Positions 7,169-13,143 of a stretch of DNA of 13,143 nucleotides are shown here, piece by piece. Each line of letters begins with the position of its first letter. Positions within the stretch are counted from its first letter, which is position 1. The translations under genes and the position numbers were made by a program. The DNA is from Sphingobacteriales bacterium (GTDB lineage Bacteria; Bacteroidota; Bacteroidia; Chitinophagales; Chitinophagaceae): assembly GCA_024640385.1 (NCBI GenBank), contig JAHEFC010000066.1:1-13143 (forward strand), written 5' to 3'. Below the pieces are notes generated by a model. The model saw only the letters and a program-made list of their open reading frames with translations. It did not search any database and was not told where the DNA came from.

Positions 7169-8296
7169 TTAGCCCCTGAATACAGAAGCGGGTTCGAGTG
7201 AAACAACCCTCCTTATGGCAAAGGCAGCCCCGCCTATGGATATCAGTAGCGTGATAAAAAAGAAACTGGCAATGATCGTTGGTGAATATTCGAATGTAGT
7301 TCCAGCCTTGCCAATCGCCTGGCGAAACATCTCCATCAGGGCATAGCCGATCACAAACCCAACCAGCGCGAAAAGAAATGCCTGCAGCAGGATCAATCGC
7401 GTGATATACCCGTTGGTAGCGCCAATACCCTTGAGTGTACCATAGTCTTTGATACGGTCAAGCGCGGCGGAATACATGGTAAGGCCGATGATGAAGAAAC
7501 CCGCGATCAATGCAAATACGATCAATGACCCGATACTGAAGCCGATCCCGCTGTTCCCTAACAGGAAGTTCACCGTGGACTGCGAAAAATCCTGCGATCT
7601 CCAGGCGCGCACACCGAATATACTTTTGTTGATCCTCTCCCTGACGATGGCCGGATCGGTACCCGGCTTAACATCTACGAGCAGGGCACTGATGGTATTG
7701 TTGGGAAGGGCGCCATAGTATCTTGCCTTTTCAATGGTGGTGAACATGAAGATGCCACCAAAGCCCCGCACGCCTTTTGTCTGAACAGCGATGAAAGCTT
7801 TTTTACCATTGATCTCGAAATTAATTCCCTGCACCGCGCCACCCAGTGTATTCCGATCGTAATAATCGGCACTTACTGCGCCTTCTTCCAGGATATTACT
7901 AATGTTCCCGGCAACGATCTTCTCTGGCCTCAATCCGATCTTGGTATATGGCGCCTCGCTGCCAATGATCTGAACGCCTGCTGTTGTGCCATCGTCAAAC
8001 CTGGCCGTACCACCAGCCACAACAACCGGATAGACTTTATCTACTCCTTCTATACTTTTCAGTTCATACAGTTTACGCTGATCAAGTTTACCAAGGGCAT
8101 TGGCATTTATGGTTTTGTTATCAACCACCCAGAGATCTGCATTTGAATTGGTGACCAGCGCTTTCATGGCGCCGGTAAGAAAAAGGAAGATGCCCGTTTG
8201 CTGGCCGATCAGGAAAATACTGATCACGATGCCTATTACGATGCCGAGGCTTTTGGCCTTGTCGTATTTCATGAATTGCCAGGCGTAACGGAGCAT
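7169..8296 (-). CDS. ABC exporter permease, FtsX fold (DevC/MacB-like)
   Basis: This 375-residue inner-membrane subunit of the exporter has the four-helix FtsX/MacB topology. TM1 is at about 16-42, followed by a periplasmic domain of about 200 residues, then TM2 at about 252-279, TM3 at about 300-322 and TM4 at about 340-364. The loop after TM2 reads KDYGTLKGIGATNGYI, which matches the cytoplasmic coupling segment of the family. The tail SLEPASVFRG is also family-typical. The separate ATPase gene and the single FtsX unit resemble cyanobacterial DevC rather than MacB, in which ATPase and permease are fused. The longer open frame (to 8323) would overlap the adaptor gene, so MLRYAWQ at 8296 is the likely start, five bases after the adaptor stop. 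MacB-type proteins work by mechanotransmission, moving substrate from the periplasm through TolC. The substrate here is unknown. Confidence 0.88.
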   Translation of the reverse strand: MLRYAWQFMKYDKAKSLGIVIGIVISIFLIGQQTGIFLFLTGAMKALVTNSNADLWVVDNKTINANALGKLDQRKLYELKSIEGVDKVYPVVVAGGTARFDDGTTAGVQIIGSEAPYTKIGLRPEKIVAGNISNILEEGAVSADYYDRNTLGGAVQGINFEINGKKAFIAVQTKGVRGFGGIFMFTTIEKARYYGALPNNTISALLVDVKPGTDPAIVRERINKSIFGVRAWRSQDFSQSTVNFLLGNSGIGFSIGSLIVFALIAGFFIIGLTMYSAALDRIKDYGTLKGIGATNGYITRLILLQAFLFALVGFVIGYALMEMFRQAIGKAGTTFEYSPTIIASFFFITLLISIGGAAFAIRRVVSLEPASVFRG

Positions 8297-8301
8297 AGTG
8301 T

Positions 8302-9261
8302 TTATTTGATATTGATCACACATTCAACCTGTCGGTTGATCAGCAGATCCTGGTTATTCAATAATATTCTCACTTCCCGCACCCGCCTGTCTTCCTTCTC
8401 GCCTACCTGGTCGCTGAATAAGGATTTCTTTTTCAGGTAGGGTGCAGTATAGATCACCGTGCCGGATGAGACAGTATCGGCATAGCCTTTATACCGGATG
8501 AAGGCGGATTGGCCCGTTTTGATCTTATCGGCAAACAGTTCGTCTATTTCGCAAAGAGCGGTGATCCTCCCGGCAGGAGCCAATTGGGCGAATGACTGAC
8601 CTGCTGTAATGGCTTCACCGGGCTTTGATATCAATTCCAGGATCAGTCCGTTGGTTGGCGCCGATACAGTGTATTTCCCGGCAGTTGTTTTTGCCGTATT
8701 GATCTGGGTCTCTATCTCTGTGATTCGTTTTTGAGCCACCCTGAAATTGGCTTTCTGGGTTTCAAGGGCGACCTGTTTGTTTTTCACATCAGCTTCTTCA
8801 TCGTCCATCTTCTGCCTGGTTTCGGCATTTTTCTCTACCAGGCGGCGGGTTTTTTCAAGGTCTTGTTCTGCTTTCCGGAGATTGATCTCAGCGTCTTCGA
8901 TATTCGCTTTCGCCACATCCAACTGTGCTTTTTCTGTCTGCAATCTGCTGCCGGCGTCGGCTACCTGTGAAACCTGGACCGAATTATCCAGGAGCAGCAA
9001 CACCTGCCCGGCTTTAACGGTATCCCCTTCTTTGAACAGGATCTTTCTGATCAGCCCGGCTTGGTCGCTGGACAGCTCTATTAATCCCGACTCTGGTTCT
9101 ATCCTACCAATTCCGGCAACTTTTTGCACATCTGGTACAATTAAACTGTCTTTTGCTGTTGCCGGGACCTGTTCTTCCTTTTTTGAACCGCAGGCTATCA
9201 TGAGGAACAGAAATGGGATGGCTAAGAGTTTCTTCACGTCAAATGGTTTGAATGATCTCAT
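8302..9261 (-). CDS. Periplasmic adaptor (membrane-fusion) lipoprotein, HlyD/DevB family
   Basis: This 319-residue adaptor should bridge the permease and the TolC channel. A short hydrophobic N-terminus ends in a lipobox (MIAC, lipidated Cys24), so it is probably a lipoprotein. The residues after the cysteine (GSKKEE) are strongly charged. A first biotinyl/lipoyl half-motif runs from about 50 to 94. A long coiled-coil hairpin (about 95-190, rich in E, K, Q and A) follows, then the second half-motif beginning YTVSAPTNGLILEL, and a beta-barrel domain. The ATG at 9261 overlaps the end of the ATPase gene by 23 bases. A GTG at 9237, just past the ATPase stop, would give a shorter but still complete signal peptide. 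Either way the genes look translationally coupled. Confidence 0.88.
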   Translation of the reverse strand: MRSFKPFDVKKLLAIPFLFLMIACGSKKEEQVPATAKDSLIVPDVQKVAGIGRIEPESGLIELSSDQAGLIRKILFKEGDTVKAGQVLLLLDNSVQVSQVADAGSRLQTEKAQLDVAKANIEDAEINLRKAEQDLEKTRRLVEKNAETRQKMDDEEADVKNKQVALETQKANFRVAQKRITEIETQINTAKTTAGKYTVSAPTNGLILELISKPGEAITAGQSFAQLAPAGRITALCEIDELFADKIKTGQSAFIRYKGYADTVSSGTVIYTAPYLKKKSLFSDQVGEKEDRRVREVRILLNNQDLLINRQVECVINIK

Positions 9262-9928
9262 TTTTACTTATTTCACCGCCGGATACATAGATAATCTCAT
9301 CGGCATAGGGTTTCAGGCGCATGTCGTGGGTAACTATGGCGATGGCCTTGCCTTCATTGGCCAGCATTTTCAGTTCTTCCATCACGGTATGGGCCGATTC
9401 TGTGTCGAGGCTGGCGGTGGGCTCATCGCAGAGCATGATGGGCGGGTCGGTCGCCAGGGCCCTGGCAATGGATATACGTTGTTGTTCGCCGCCACTGAGC
9501 ATCTTAGGCAGGCTTTTCGCACGGTGGAGCATGTTTACTTTTTCCATGGCTTCCCTGGCTTTTTTCCTGGCTTCCGCCTGCCCCTTGCCCATCAGCGTAA
9601 GGGGCAGCATTACATTTTGTTCCGCACTGAGCGGGGCGATGAGGTTGAATTGTTGGAACACGAAGCCGATCTTGTTCAGTCTTAGGTGCGCCATTTTGTT
9701 AGCATTAAGCGTGCTGGTTCTGACCCCGTCTATGACCACTTCGCCAGTTGTGGGATAGATCACGCAACCCATAAGTGAAAGCAGCGTTGTTTTGCCGGAT
9801 CCGGAGGGGCCAATGATCAGGGTAAGCTTACCCGTTTCGAGTTCCATACTTGAAGGCTTAAGCGCCACAATAATGGAATCGCCCGATTTGAATTCTTTGG
9901 AAGCTTGTATGACTTGAGCGATAGGCAT
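9239..9928 (-). CDS. ABC transporter ATPase (DevA/MacB/LolD-type exporter)
   Basis: This 229-residue nucleotide-binding subunit powers the exporter. All motifs are intact: Walker A GPSGSGKTT at 40-48, Q-loop at about Gln92, signature LSGGE at 144-148, Walker B IMLCDEP at 164-170 with catalytic Glu169, and the H-loop His201. Short length and sequence style place it in the LolD/MacB/DevA group. It is the first gene of a four-gene minus-strand unit (ATPase, adaptor, permease, TolC), and its stop lies inside the adaptor start region. No good TAnnTTTG box was found in the 133-base gap upstream, which instead holds the octamer-repeat hairpin. The promoter may therefore be of another kind, or the operon may be read through from the ROK gene. 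Confidence 0.93.
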   Translation of the reverse strand: MPIAQVIQASKEFKSGDSIIVALKPSSMELETGKLTLIIGPSGSGKTTLLSLMGCVIYPTTGEVVIDGVRTSTLNANKMAHLRLNKIGFVFQQFNLIAPLSAEQNVMLPLTLMGKGQAEARKKAREAMEKVNMLHRAKSLPKMLSGGEQQRISIARALATDPPIMLCDEPTASLDTESAHTVMEELKMLANEGKAIAIVTHDMRLKPYADEIIYVSGGEISKNEIIQTI

Positions 9929-9933
9929 TTATT

Positions 9934-10033
9934 AATTAGCGAATTAGCGAATTAGCGGATTAGCGAATTGGCGAATTTTGATAGGATTGCGTATAAAAAT
10001 CCGACAATCCGTCAATCAGTAAATCCGCTAATT
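9934..10033. repeat. Palindromic octamer-repeat element B, between the ROK and ABC ATPase genes
   Basis: The left arm has five 8-bp units on plus: AATTAGCG three times (9934-9957), then GATTAGCG and AATTGGCG (to 9973). The right arm, read on minus from 10033 to 9994, has AATTAGCG, GATTTACT, GATTGACG, GATTGTCG and GATTTTTA. Both arms thus use an RATTNNCG-like octamer but point toward each other. AATTAGCGGATT (9950-9961) pairs perfectly with AATCCGCTAATT (10022-10033). The element starts only five bases upstream of the ATPase ATG, so it would lie in that gene's leader if transcription begins further up. It encodes no plausible protein. Confidence 0.8.
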
Positions 10034-10035
10034 CA

Positions 10036-10054
10036 GGTTAAACAAAGTTTAACC
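10036..10054. promoter_or_regulatory. Perfect inverted repeat after the ROK gene (operator or hairpin)
   Basis: GGTTAAAC and GTTTAACC form an 8-bp perfect inverted repeat with an AAA spacer. It lies seven bases beyond the ROK stop codon and directly beside octamer element B. As RNA it could be a terminator-like hairpin, but no T-tract follows on either strand. Its half-sites (TTAAAC/GTTTAA) are the same as those of the palindrome upstream of the ROK gene, so a second operator is also possible. Confidence 0.45.
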
Positions 10055-10061
10055 GTAAAAG

Positions 10062-10967
10062 TTACCCTACCAACGCCGCAGCGCCGAAAACTCCGGCACT
10101 GTCGCCCAGGCTGGGCTTCAAAATGGGTACATCCAGACTATTGTTGAATATGTATTTTGAAAGAGCTTCCACTCCCCGGGTATAAATGGAATCAATATTT
10201 CCAACTCCCCCGCCTACTACAATCACATCAGGGTCCAGCATGTTGGTGATCACGGAAACCGCCCTGCCAAAATATTCGTGAAGCCTGTCCAGTGTTTTCA
10301 GCGCAAAAGGATCCGAAGAGTCCTGCACGATCTGTTTCAACGTTTTTTCCATCCCGCTGATCTGTTGATAATAACGCTGCAGGCCGGGGCCGGACAGAAC
10401 AGTTTCCACGCAGCCGGTTTTGCCACAGTAACAGAGTCCACCGGATTCTTCCAGGAAATTATGTCCCCATTCCCCGGCTATCCCGTGCTTACCGCCCCAT
10501 ACTTTTCCTTCGAAAACAATTCCACCACCCACACCGGTTCCCATAATGATTCCAAAAACCATTTTCGCTTCAGGGGTCTTCTCTTTTACTACACCCCAAT
10601 GTGTTTCAGCGAGAGCAAAACAATTTGCGTCATTGGCGAGCACAACGGGGATGCCCAGTTTTTTTTCCAGGTCACACTGCAGTGGTTTGCCATTCAAAGA
10701 AGTGCTGTTGCAGTTTTTCATCGTCTTGAGCCTTGGGTCAAGAACACCAGGCGTACCGAAGCCAATGGTATTAGGCCTGAGACCTGAAGCAGCCTGCATT
10801 TGCCCGATCAATGTTGAGATCTGGTTCAGGACGTGCTCATAACCGAGATGTCCTTCTGTTTCTATGCGGGTCCTGAGTATGGGTTTGGGGTTATTCAGCG
10901 AAGGCAGTATCACACCTTCGATCTTGGTTCCACCGAGGTCTATTCCCCACAATGGCAAGCTGTTCAT
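10062..10967 (-). CDS. ROK-family sugar kinase, Mak-like fructokinase
   Basis: This 301-residue cytoplasmic ATP-dependent hexokinase is probably a fructokinase making fructose-6-phosphate. The ATP-binding motif DLGGTK starts at Asp10, and the catalytic base is Asp113 within ANDAN. The ROK zinc site is complete: HGIAGEWGHN (161-170) and CYCGKTGC (Cys179, 181, 186). NCNSTSLNGKP and LANDANCFALAE closely resemble, from memory, the corresponding stretches of E. coli Mak, a ROK manno(fructo)kinase. There is no N-terminal DNA-binding domain, so it is an enzyme, not a ROK repressor. The length is normal. It diverges from the sugar-porter gene across an operator-like palindrome. Glucokinase is the main alternative; the GH32 gene nearby favours fructose. 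Confidence 0.85.
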   Translation of the reverse strand: MNSLPLWGIDLGGTKIEGVILPSLNNPKPILRTRIETEGHLGYEHVLNQISTLIGQMQAASGLRPNTIGFGTPGVLDPRLKTMKNCNSTSLNGKPLQCDLEKKLGIPVVLANDANCFALAETHWGVVKEKTPEAKMVFGIIMGTGVGGGIVFEGKVWGGKHGIAGEWGHNFLEESGGLCYCGKTGCVETVLSGPGLQRYYQQISGMEKTLKQIVQDSSDPFALKTLDRLHEYFGRAVSVITNMLDPDVIVVGGGVGNIDSIYTRGVEALSKYIFNNSLDVPILKPSLGDSAGVFGAAALVG

Positions 10968-10970
10968 GGC

Positions 10971-10988
10971 TGTTTAAACGTTTAAGCA
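10971..10988. promoter_or_regulatory. LacI-family-type operator palindrome
   Basis: TGTTTAAACGTTTAAGCA is an 18-base palindrome with one mismatched pair and a perfect 12-base core (TTAAACGTTTAA) centred on CG. LacI/CcpA-family repressors bind this kind of site. It begins three bases upstream of the ROK start codon and overlaps the predicted ROK transcription start, where a repressor would block transcription. It could also control the divergent sugar-porter gene. No regulator gene lies in the window. Confidence 0.6.
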
Positions 10989-10989
10989 A

Positions 10990-10997
10990 GAAAGGTA
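10990..10997 (-). promoter_or_regulatory. Possible -7 box of the ROK gene
   Basis: On minus, TACCTTTC matches TAnnTTTG at seven of eight positions. A TTTG lies 24 bases upstream, which is somewhat too far for a good -33 element. The predicted start of transcription falls inside the operator palindrome. No convincing promoter was seen for the divergent plus-strand gene. Confidence 0.3.
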
Positions 10998-11053
10998 AGT
11001 AAAAATAAAATTCAGTACATTCAAATCAACATTCACCAACTTATCTGCTACAA

Positions 11054-12370
11054 ATGCTTTCATTCCCGGTACGTATTGCGCTGATTGCAGCGCTTGGGGG
11101 TTTCCTGTTTGGATTTGAAACCGCCGTTATTTCAGGTGCTGAAAAAACAATTCAACAACTTTGGTCGCTCACCCCTTTTTGGCAGGGTTTTACGGTGGCC
11201 TCCAGCCTGATCGGCACTGTACTCGGCTCCATTATTGCAGGCATCCCGGCCCAGCGATTTGGTCGTAAGAAAGTACTGGTTGTGATCGCTTTGATGTATT
11301 TACTCTCCGCGGCGGGTTGCGCGCTTTCCAGTGGCTGGTTTCTGTTCGTCACGTTCAGGTTCATTGGTGGCGTTGCCGTTGGGGCTTCGTCCGTAGTTGG
11401 GCCCATGTACATATCTGAGATCTCTCCGGCGCACCTTCGTGGCCGCCTGGCGGGATCATTCCAGTTGAACATTGTGCTCGGGATCTTTGTGGCCTATATC
11501 ACGAATTATTTTTTTGCCGGATCAGGAGAGGATTCCTGGAGATGGATGTTGGGGGTGATGATGATACCAGCCGGAATTTTCGCCATTTTGGTAAGAACCA
11601 TTCCGGAAAGTCCCCGCTGGCTGATCCTGAACCACGAAACCGAAAGAGCGATACCGATCATGAATCGGATCGGTGAACAGAATACGCAACAGGCCATTGA
11701 AGATATCAGGGCCAGTGTGACGGATATCAAAGAAAAACTTTTTCAACCCCGTTATAGTAAGCCGATCGCATTTGCCGTGATACTGGCGATGTTCAACCAG
11801 CTTTCCGGGATAAACGCCATTATTTATTATGCCCCGAGGATCTTCCAGATGGCGGGATTCGATAAGGCGGATGCCTACCTGCAGCCCATTTATATTGGTG
11901 CCGCCAATCTTTTATTCACCTTATTGGCGATGACCATGATCGACAGGTTTGGAAGAAAGAAATTACTGATCATCGGTTCATTCGGCATGATATTTTTCCT
12001 GGGCATGACGGCATTTGCATTCAAGGATGCGGGTGTGGCCAATCCCAATGTGATCTGGTACCTGATCGGGTTTATTGCATTCTTTGCATTTTCGCAAGGT
12101 GCCGTGATCTGGGTATTCATCTCTGAGATATTCCCCAATTCAGTGCGCTCCCAGGGCGGATCACTGGGTTCATTTACGCACTGGATCATGGCCGCTATCA
12201 TATCATGGACCTTCCCCATCATTGTAGAAGGAAGTGATATGGGAGGATATTATTCTTTCATTTTTTATACGCTGATGATGGCCCTGCATCTTTTCTTCGT
12301 GTGGAAATTTTTACCGGAGACGAAGGGGAAAACTTTGGAAGAGATACAGAAGAGTATGCACCTGAAATAA
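11054..12370 (+). CDS. Sugar porter of the major facilitator superfamily
   Basis: This 438-residue, 12-helix inner-membrane transporter is probably an H+/hexose symporter. Sugar-porter signatures appear in order. GGFLFGFETAVISGAE (15-30) is in TM1 and RFGRKK (68-73) is in the TM2-3 loop. PESPRWL (184-190) follows TM6, and QLSGINAIIYYAP (249-261) is the sugar-binding stretch of TM7. DRFGRKK (297-303) is in the TM8-9 loop and PETKGKTLEEI (421-431) is at the C-terminus. The length is slightly short for the family (XylE has 491). The ATG at 11054 leaves only a few residues before TM1, which is normal. It is transcribed divergently from the fructokinase-like gene. Together with the secreted GH32 enzyme this suggests uptake of fructose or glucose freed outside the cytoplasm. 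The exact sugar is inferred from context. Confidence 0.92.
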   Translation: MLSFPVRIALIAALGGFLFGFETAVISGAEKTIQQLWSLTPFWQGFTVASSLIGTVLGSIIAGIPAQRFGRKKVLVVIALMYLLSAAGCALSSGWFLFVTFRFIGGVAVGASSVVGPMYISEISPAHLRGRLAGSFQLNIVLGIFVAYITNYFFAGSGEDSWRWMLGVMMIPAGIFAILVRTIPESPRWLILNHETERAIPIMNRIGEQNTQQAIEDIRASVTDIKEKLFQPRYSKPIAFAVILAMFNQLSGINAIIYYAPRIFQMAGFDKADAYLQPIYIGAANLLFTLLAMTMIDRFGRKKLLIIGSFGMIFFLGMTAFAFKDAGVANPNVIWYLIGFIAFFAFSQGAVIWVFISEIFPNSVRSQGGSLGSFTHWIMAAIISWTFPIIVEGSDMGGYYSFIFYTLMMALHLFFVWKFLPETKGKTLEEIQKSMHLK

Positions 12371-12450
12371 AGAGTCAGAGAGGAAAAGAGGCGGAGAGAC
12401 AGAGTATTAGAAAAATCTTACTCTCTGACTCTCCGCCTCTCTATCTCTCT
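12371..12450. repeat. Palindromic octamer-repeat element C, likely bidirectional terminator
   Basis: The left arm begins on the base after the sugar-porter stop and has four consecutive AGAGNNNN octamers: AGAGTCAG, AGAGGAAA, AGAGGCGG and AGAGACAG (12371-12402). On minus, the right arm (12450-12419) has AGAGAGAT, AGAGAGGC, GGAGAGTC and AGAGAGTA. AGAGGCGGAGAG (12387-12398) pairs perfectly with CTCTCCGCCTCT (12429-12440). The outer parts pair less regularly. It fills the gap between two convergent genes, the usual place for a shared terminator, but it lacks a clear T-tract. Confidence 0.7.
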
Positions 12451-12460
12451 TTATTCAGTG

Positions 12461-13143
12461 TCACTGTACGTAATCCACGAGCTTCCTGATCTCCTGCCGG
12501 ATCAATGATCTGGTACCTGTAATTTGCCGTGTAATATATTCGGGGCTTTTTCCCGGATGGATCTGGCTGTAAAAATCAGAAAGGTCATTAGCGCCAATAT
12601 CTGCCCAGCGATCGAAGAAGTCCATGGTGGAGGCCTGGTAGGCACGGGCCGAACCATCTGGTTCACGCAACGCCAATAATGCCCATCCGGCGCGGCCCCC
12701 GATCCTGGCCTGTTCTTCGTGAATGGGTTTAACCAGGGTTTTTTCCATCTCCATATAATCATCCCATTTGCCATCTGCAATGCTCATAAAATTTGCCAGG
12801 TGGTATTTTGATGGCGGTACATAATCCGCCCTTGCAATTTTATCTTCCACCTGCCAGACCTCTTTTTTTGCCAGCTCTTCTATCTCATAGGAACTTTCCA
12901 TCATGGCCAACTGCTCTTTTGACAATAGTTTCCTGAATATCTCATCATTGCTTTCACTTATCCCTTCAATGGCATTCCATCCTGTTACCTTGTGGTACAT
13001 GACATAATTGTATTCTGCAGTACTGCCTGCAGGATAGAGCACTTCATACAATTCCCAGCTACTGATCTTTCCCAGTTTGACTTTTTCCTGTTCTACTTTC
13101 TTCCAGACTTCTTTCTGAAGCTTAACGAAATTGGCCCGCATGG
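12461..13143 (-). CDS. Hypothetical protein, 5' end beyond the window
   Basis: At least 226 residues are visible and the family could not be named. The protein is soluble-looking, helical and highly charged, rich in W, K and E (EVWKKVEQEKVKLGKISSWELYEVLYP near the visible start). It ends LIRQEIRKLVDYVQ. No membrane segment or catalytic motif was recognised. The ATG at 13139-13141 lies at the window edge. The sequence after it reads like the inside of a domain, and no signal peptide is visible, so the true start is probably outside. The mix of aromatic residues and KxGK/LYEVLYP motifs resembles Bacteroidota secreted hypothetical proteins with an N-terminal signal peptide. That is memory-based and unverified. 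It converges on the sugar-porter gene across element C. Confidence 0.6.
   Translation of the reverse strand, partial: MRANFVKLQKEVWKKVEQEKVKLGKISSWELYEVLYPAGSTAEYNYVMYHKVTGWNAIEGISESNDEIFRKLLSKEQLAMMESSYEIEELAKKEVWQVEDKIARADYVPPSKYHLANFMSIADGKWDDYMEMEKTLVKPIHEEQARIGGRAGWALLALREPDGSARAYQASTMDFFDRWADIGANDLSDFYSQIHPGKSPEYITRQITGTRSLIRQEIRKLVDYVQ

Noticed and set aside
8747..9685. Long plus-strand open frame of 312 codons opposite the exporter genes
   Set aside because: It is antisense to two genes with intact family motifs, its translation is rich in S, F and C without any domain, and it spans their junction. It is a shadow frame.
5803..9928. MacAB-type macrolide exporter
   Set aside because: MacB is a single ATPase-permease fusion, whereas here the ATPase and permease are separate genes. 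DevA/DevB/DevC-like is the closer description, and the substrate is unknown.
9934..10033. CRISPR array
   Set aside because: The repeat unit is 8 bp and contiguous, with no unique spacers, and there are no cas genes nearby.
4309..10967. Polysaccharide utilisation locus of SusC/SusD type
   Set aside because: No SusC/SusD pair, hybrid two-component sensor or anti-sigma gene is present. Uptake is more likely by the sugar porter.

Overview
The window looks like a chromosomal segment from a Bacteroidota bacterium, most likely of the Chitinophagaceae or a close relative. The evidence is a DUF2480 protein, which is typical of this phylum, a large PpiD/SurA-type foldase, short AT-rich leaders without clear Shine-Dalgarno sequences, and matches to the Bacteroidota -7 promoter element TAnnTTTG. 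There are no transposases, integrases, phage genes or CRISPR arrays. A tRNA-like 3' end at the extreme left could not be folded into a tRNA.

Left part (1-4217). A 305-base gene-free stretch carries a cluster of DnaA-box-like 9-mers running into an AT-rich tract and a good promoter. It leads into a membrane-anchored periplasmic peptidyl-prolyl isomerase (306-2429), which ends at a strong intrinsic terminator. Next come a six-copy 9-bp tandem repeat and a canonical G-quadruplex motif. A DUF2480 gene follows, with its -7 box only four bases before the start codon. A corA gene converges on it with only two bases between the stops.

Middle part (4309-9928), all on the minus strand and read right to left. 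A tight four-gene unit encodes an ABC ATPase, a lipoprotein membrane-fusion adaptor, an FtsX-fold (DevC/MacB-like) permease and a TolC-type outer-membrane channel, which together make a complete tripartite exporter. A secreted GH32 fructan/sucrose hydrolase follows 30 bases behind TolC and may share its transcript.

Right part (10062-13143). A Mak-like ROK-family fructokinase (minus) and a 12-TM sugar porter (plus) diverge from an 86-base spacer. That spacer holds an 18-base LacI-type operator palindrome. With the GH32 enzyme they make a plausible sucrose/fructan route: extracytoplasmic hydrolysis, uptake of the freed hexose, then phosphorylation. The exporter operon sits inside this set. A 5'-truncated gene of unknown function closes the window.

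The least expected signal is structural. Three intergenic gaps (4233-4314, 9934-10033 and 12371-12450) each hold two arrays of degenerate 8-bp units in inverted orientation. Each could fold into a long hairpin. The unit sequence differs from gap to gap, but the 8-bp period and palindromic layout recur.
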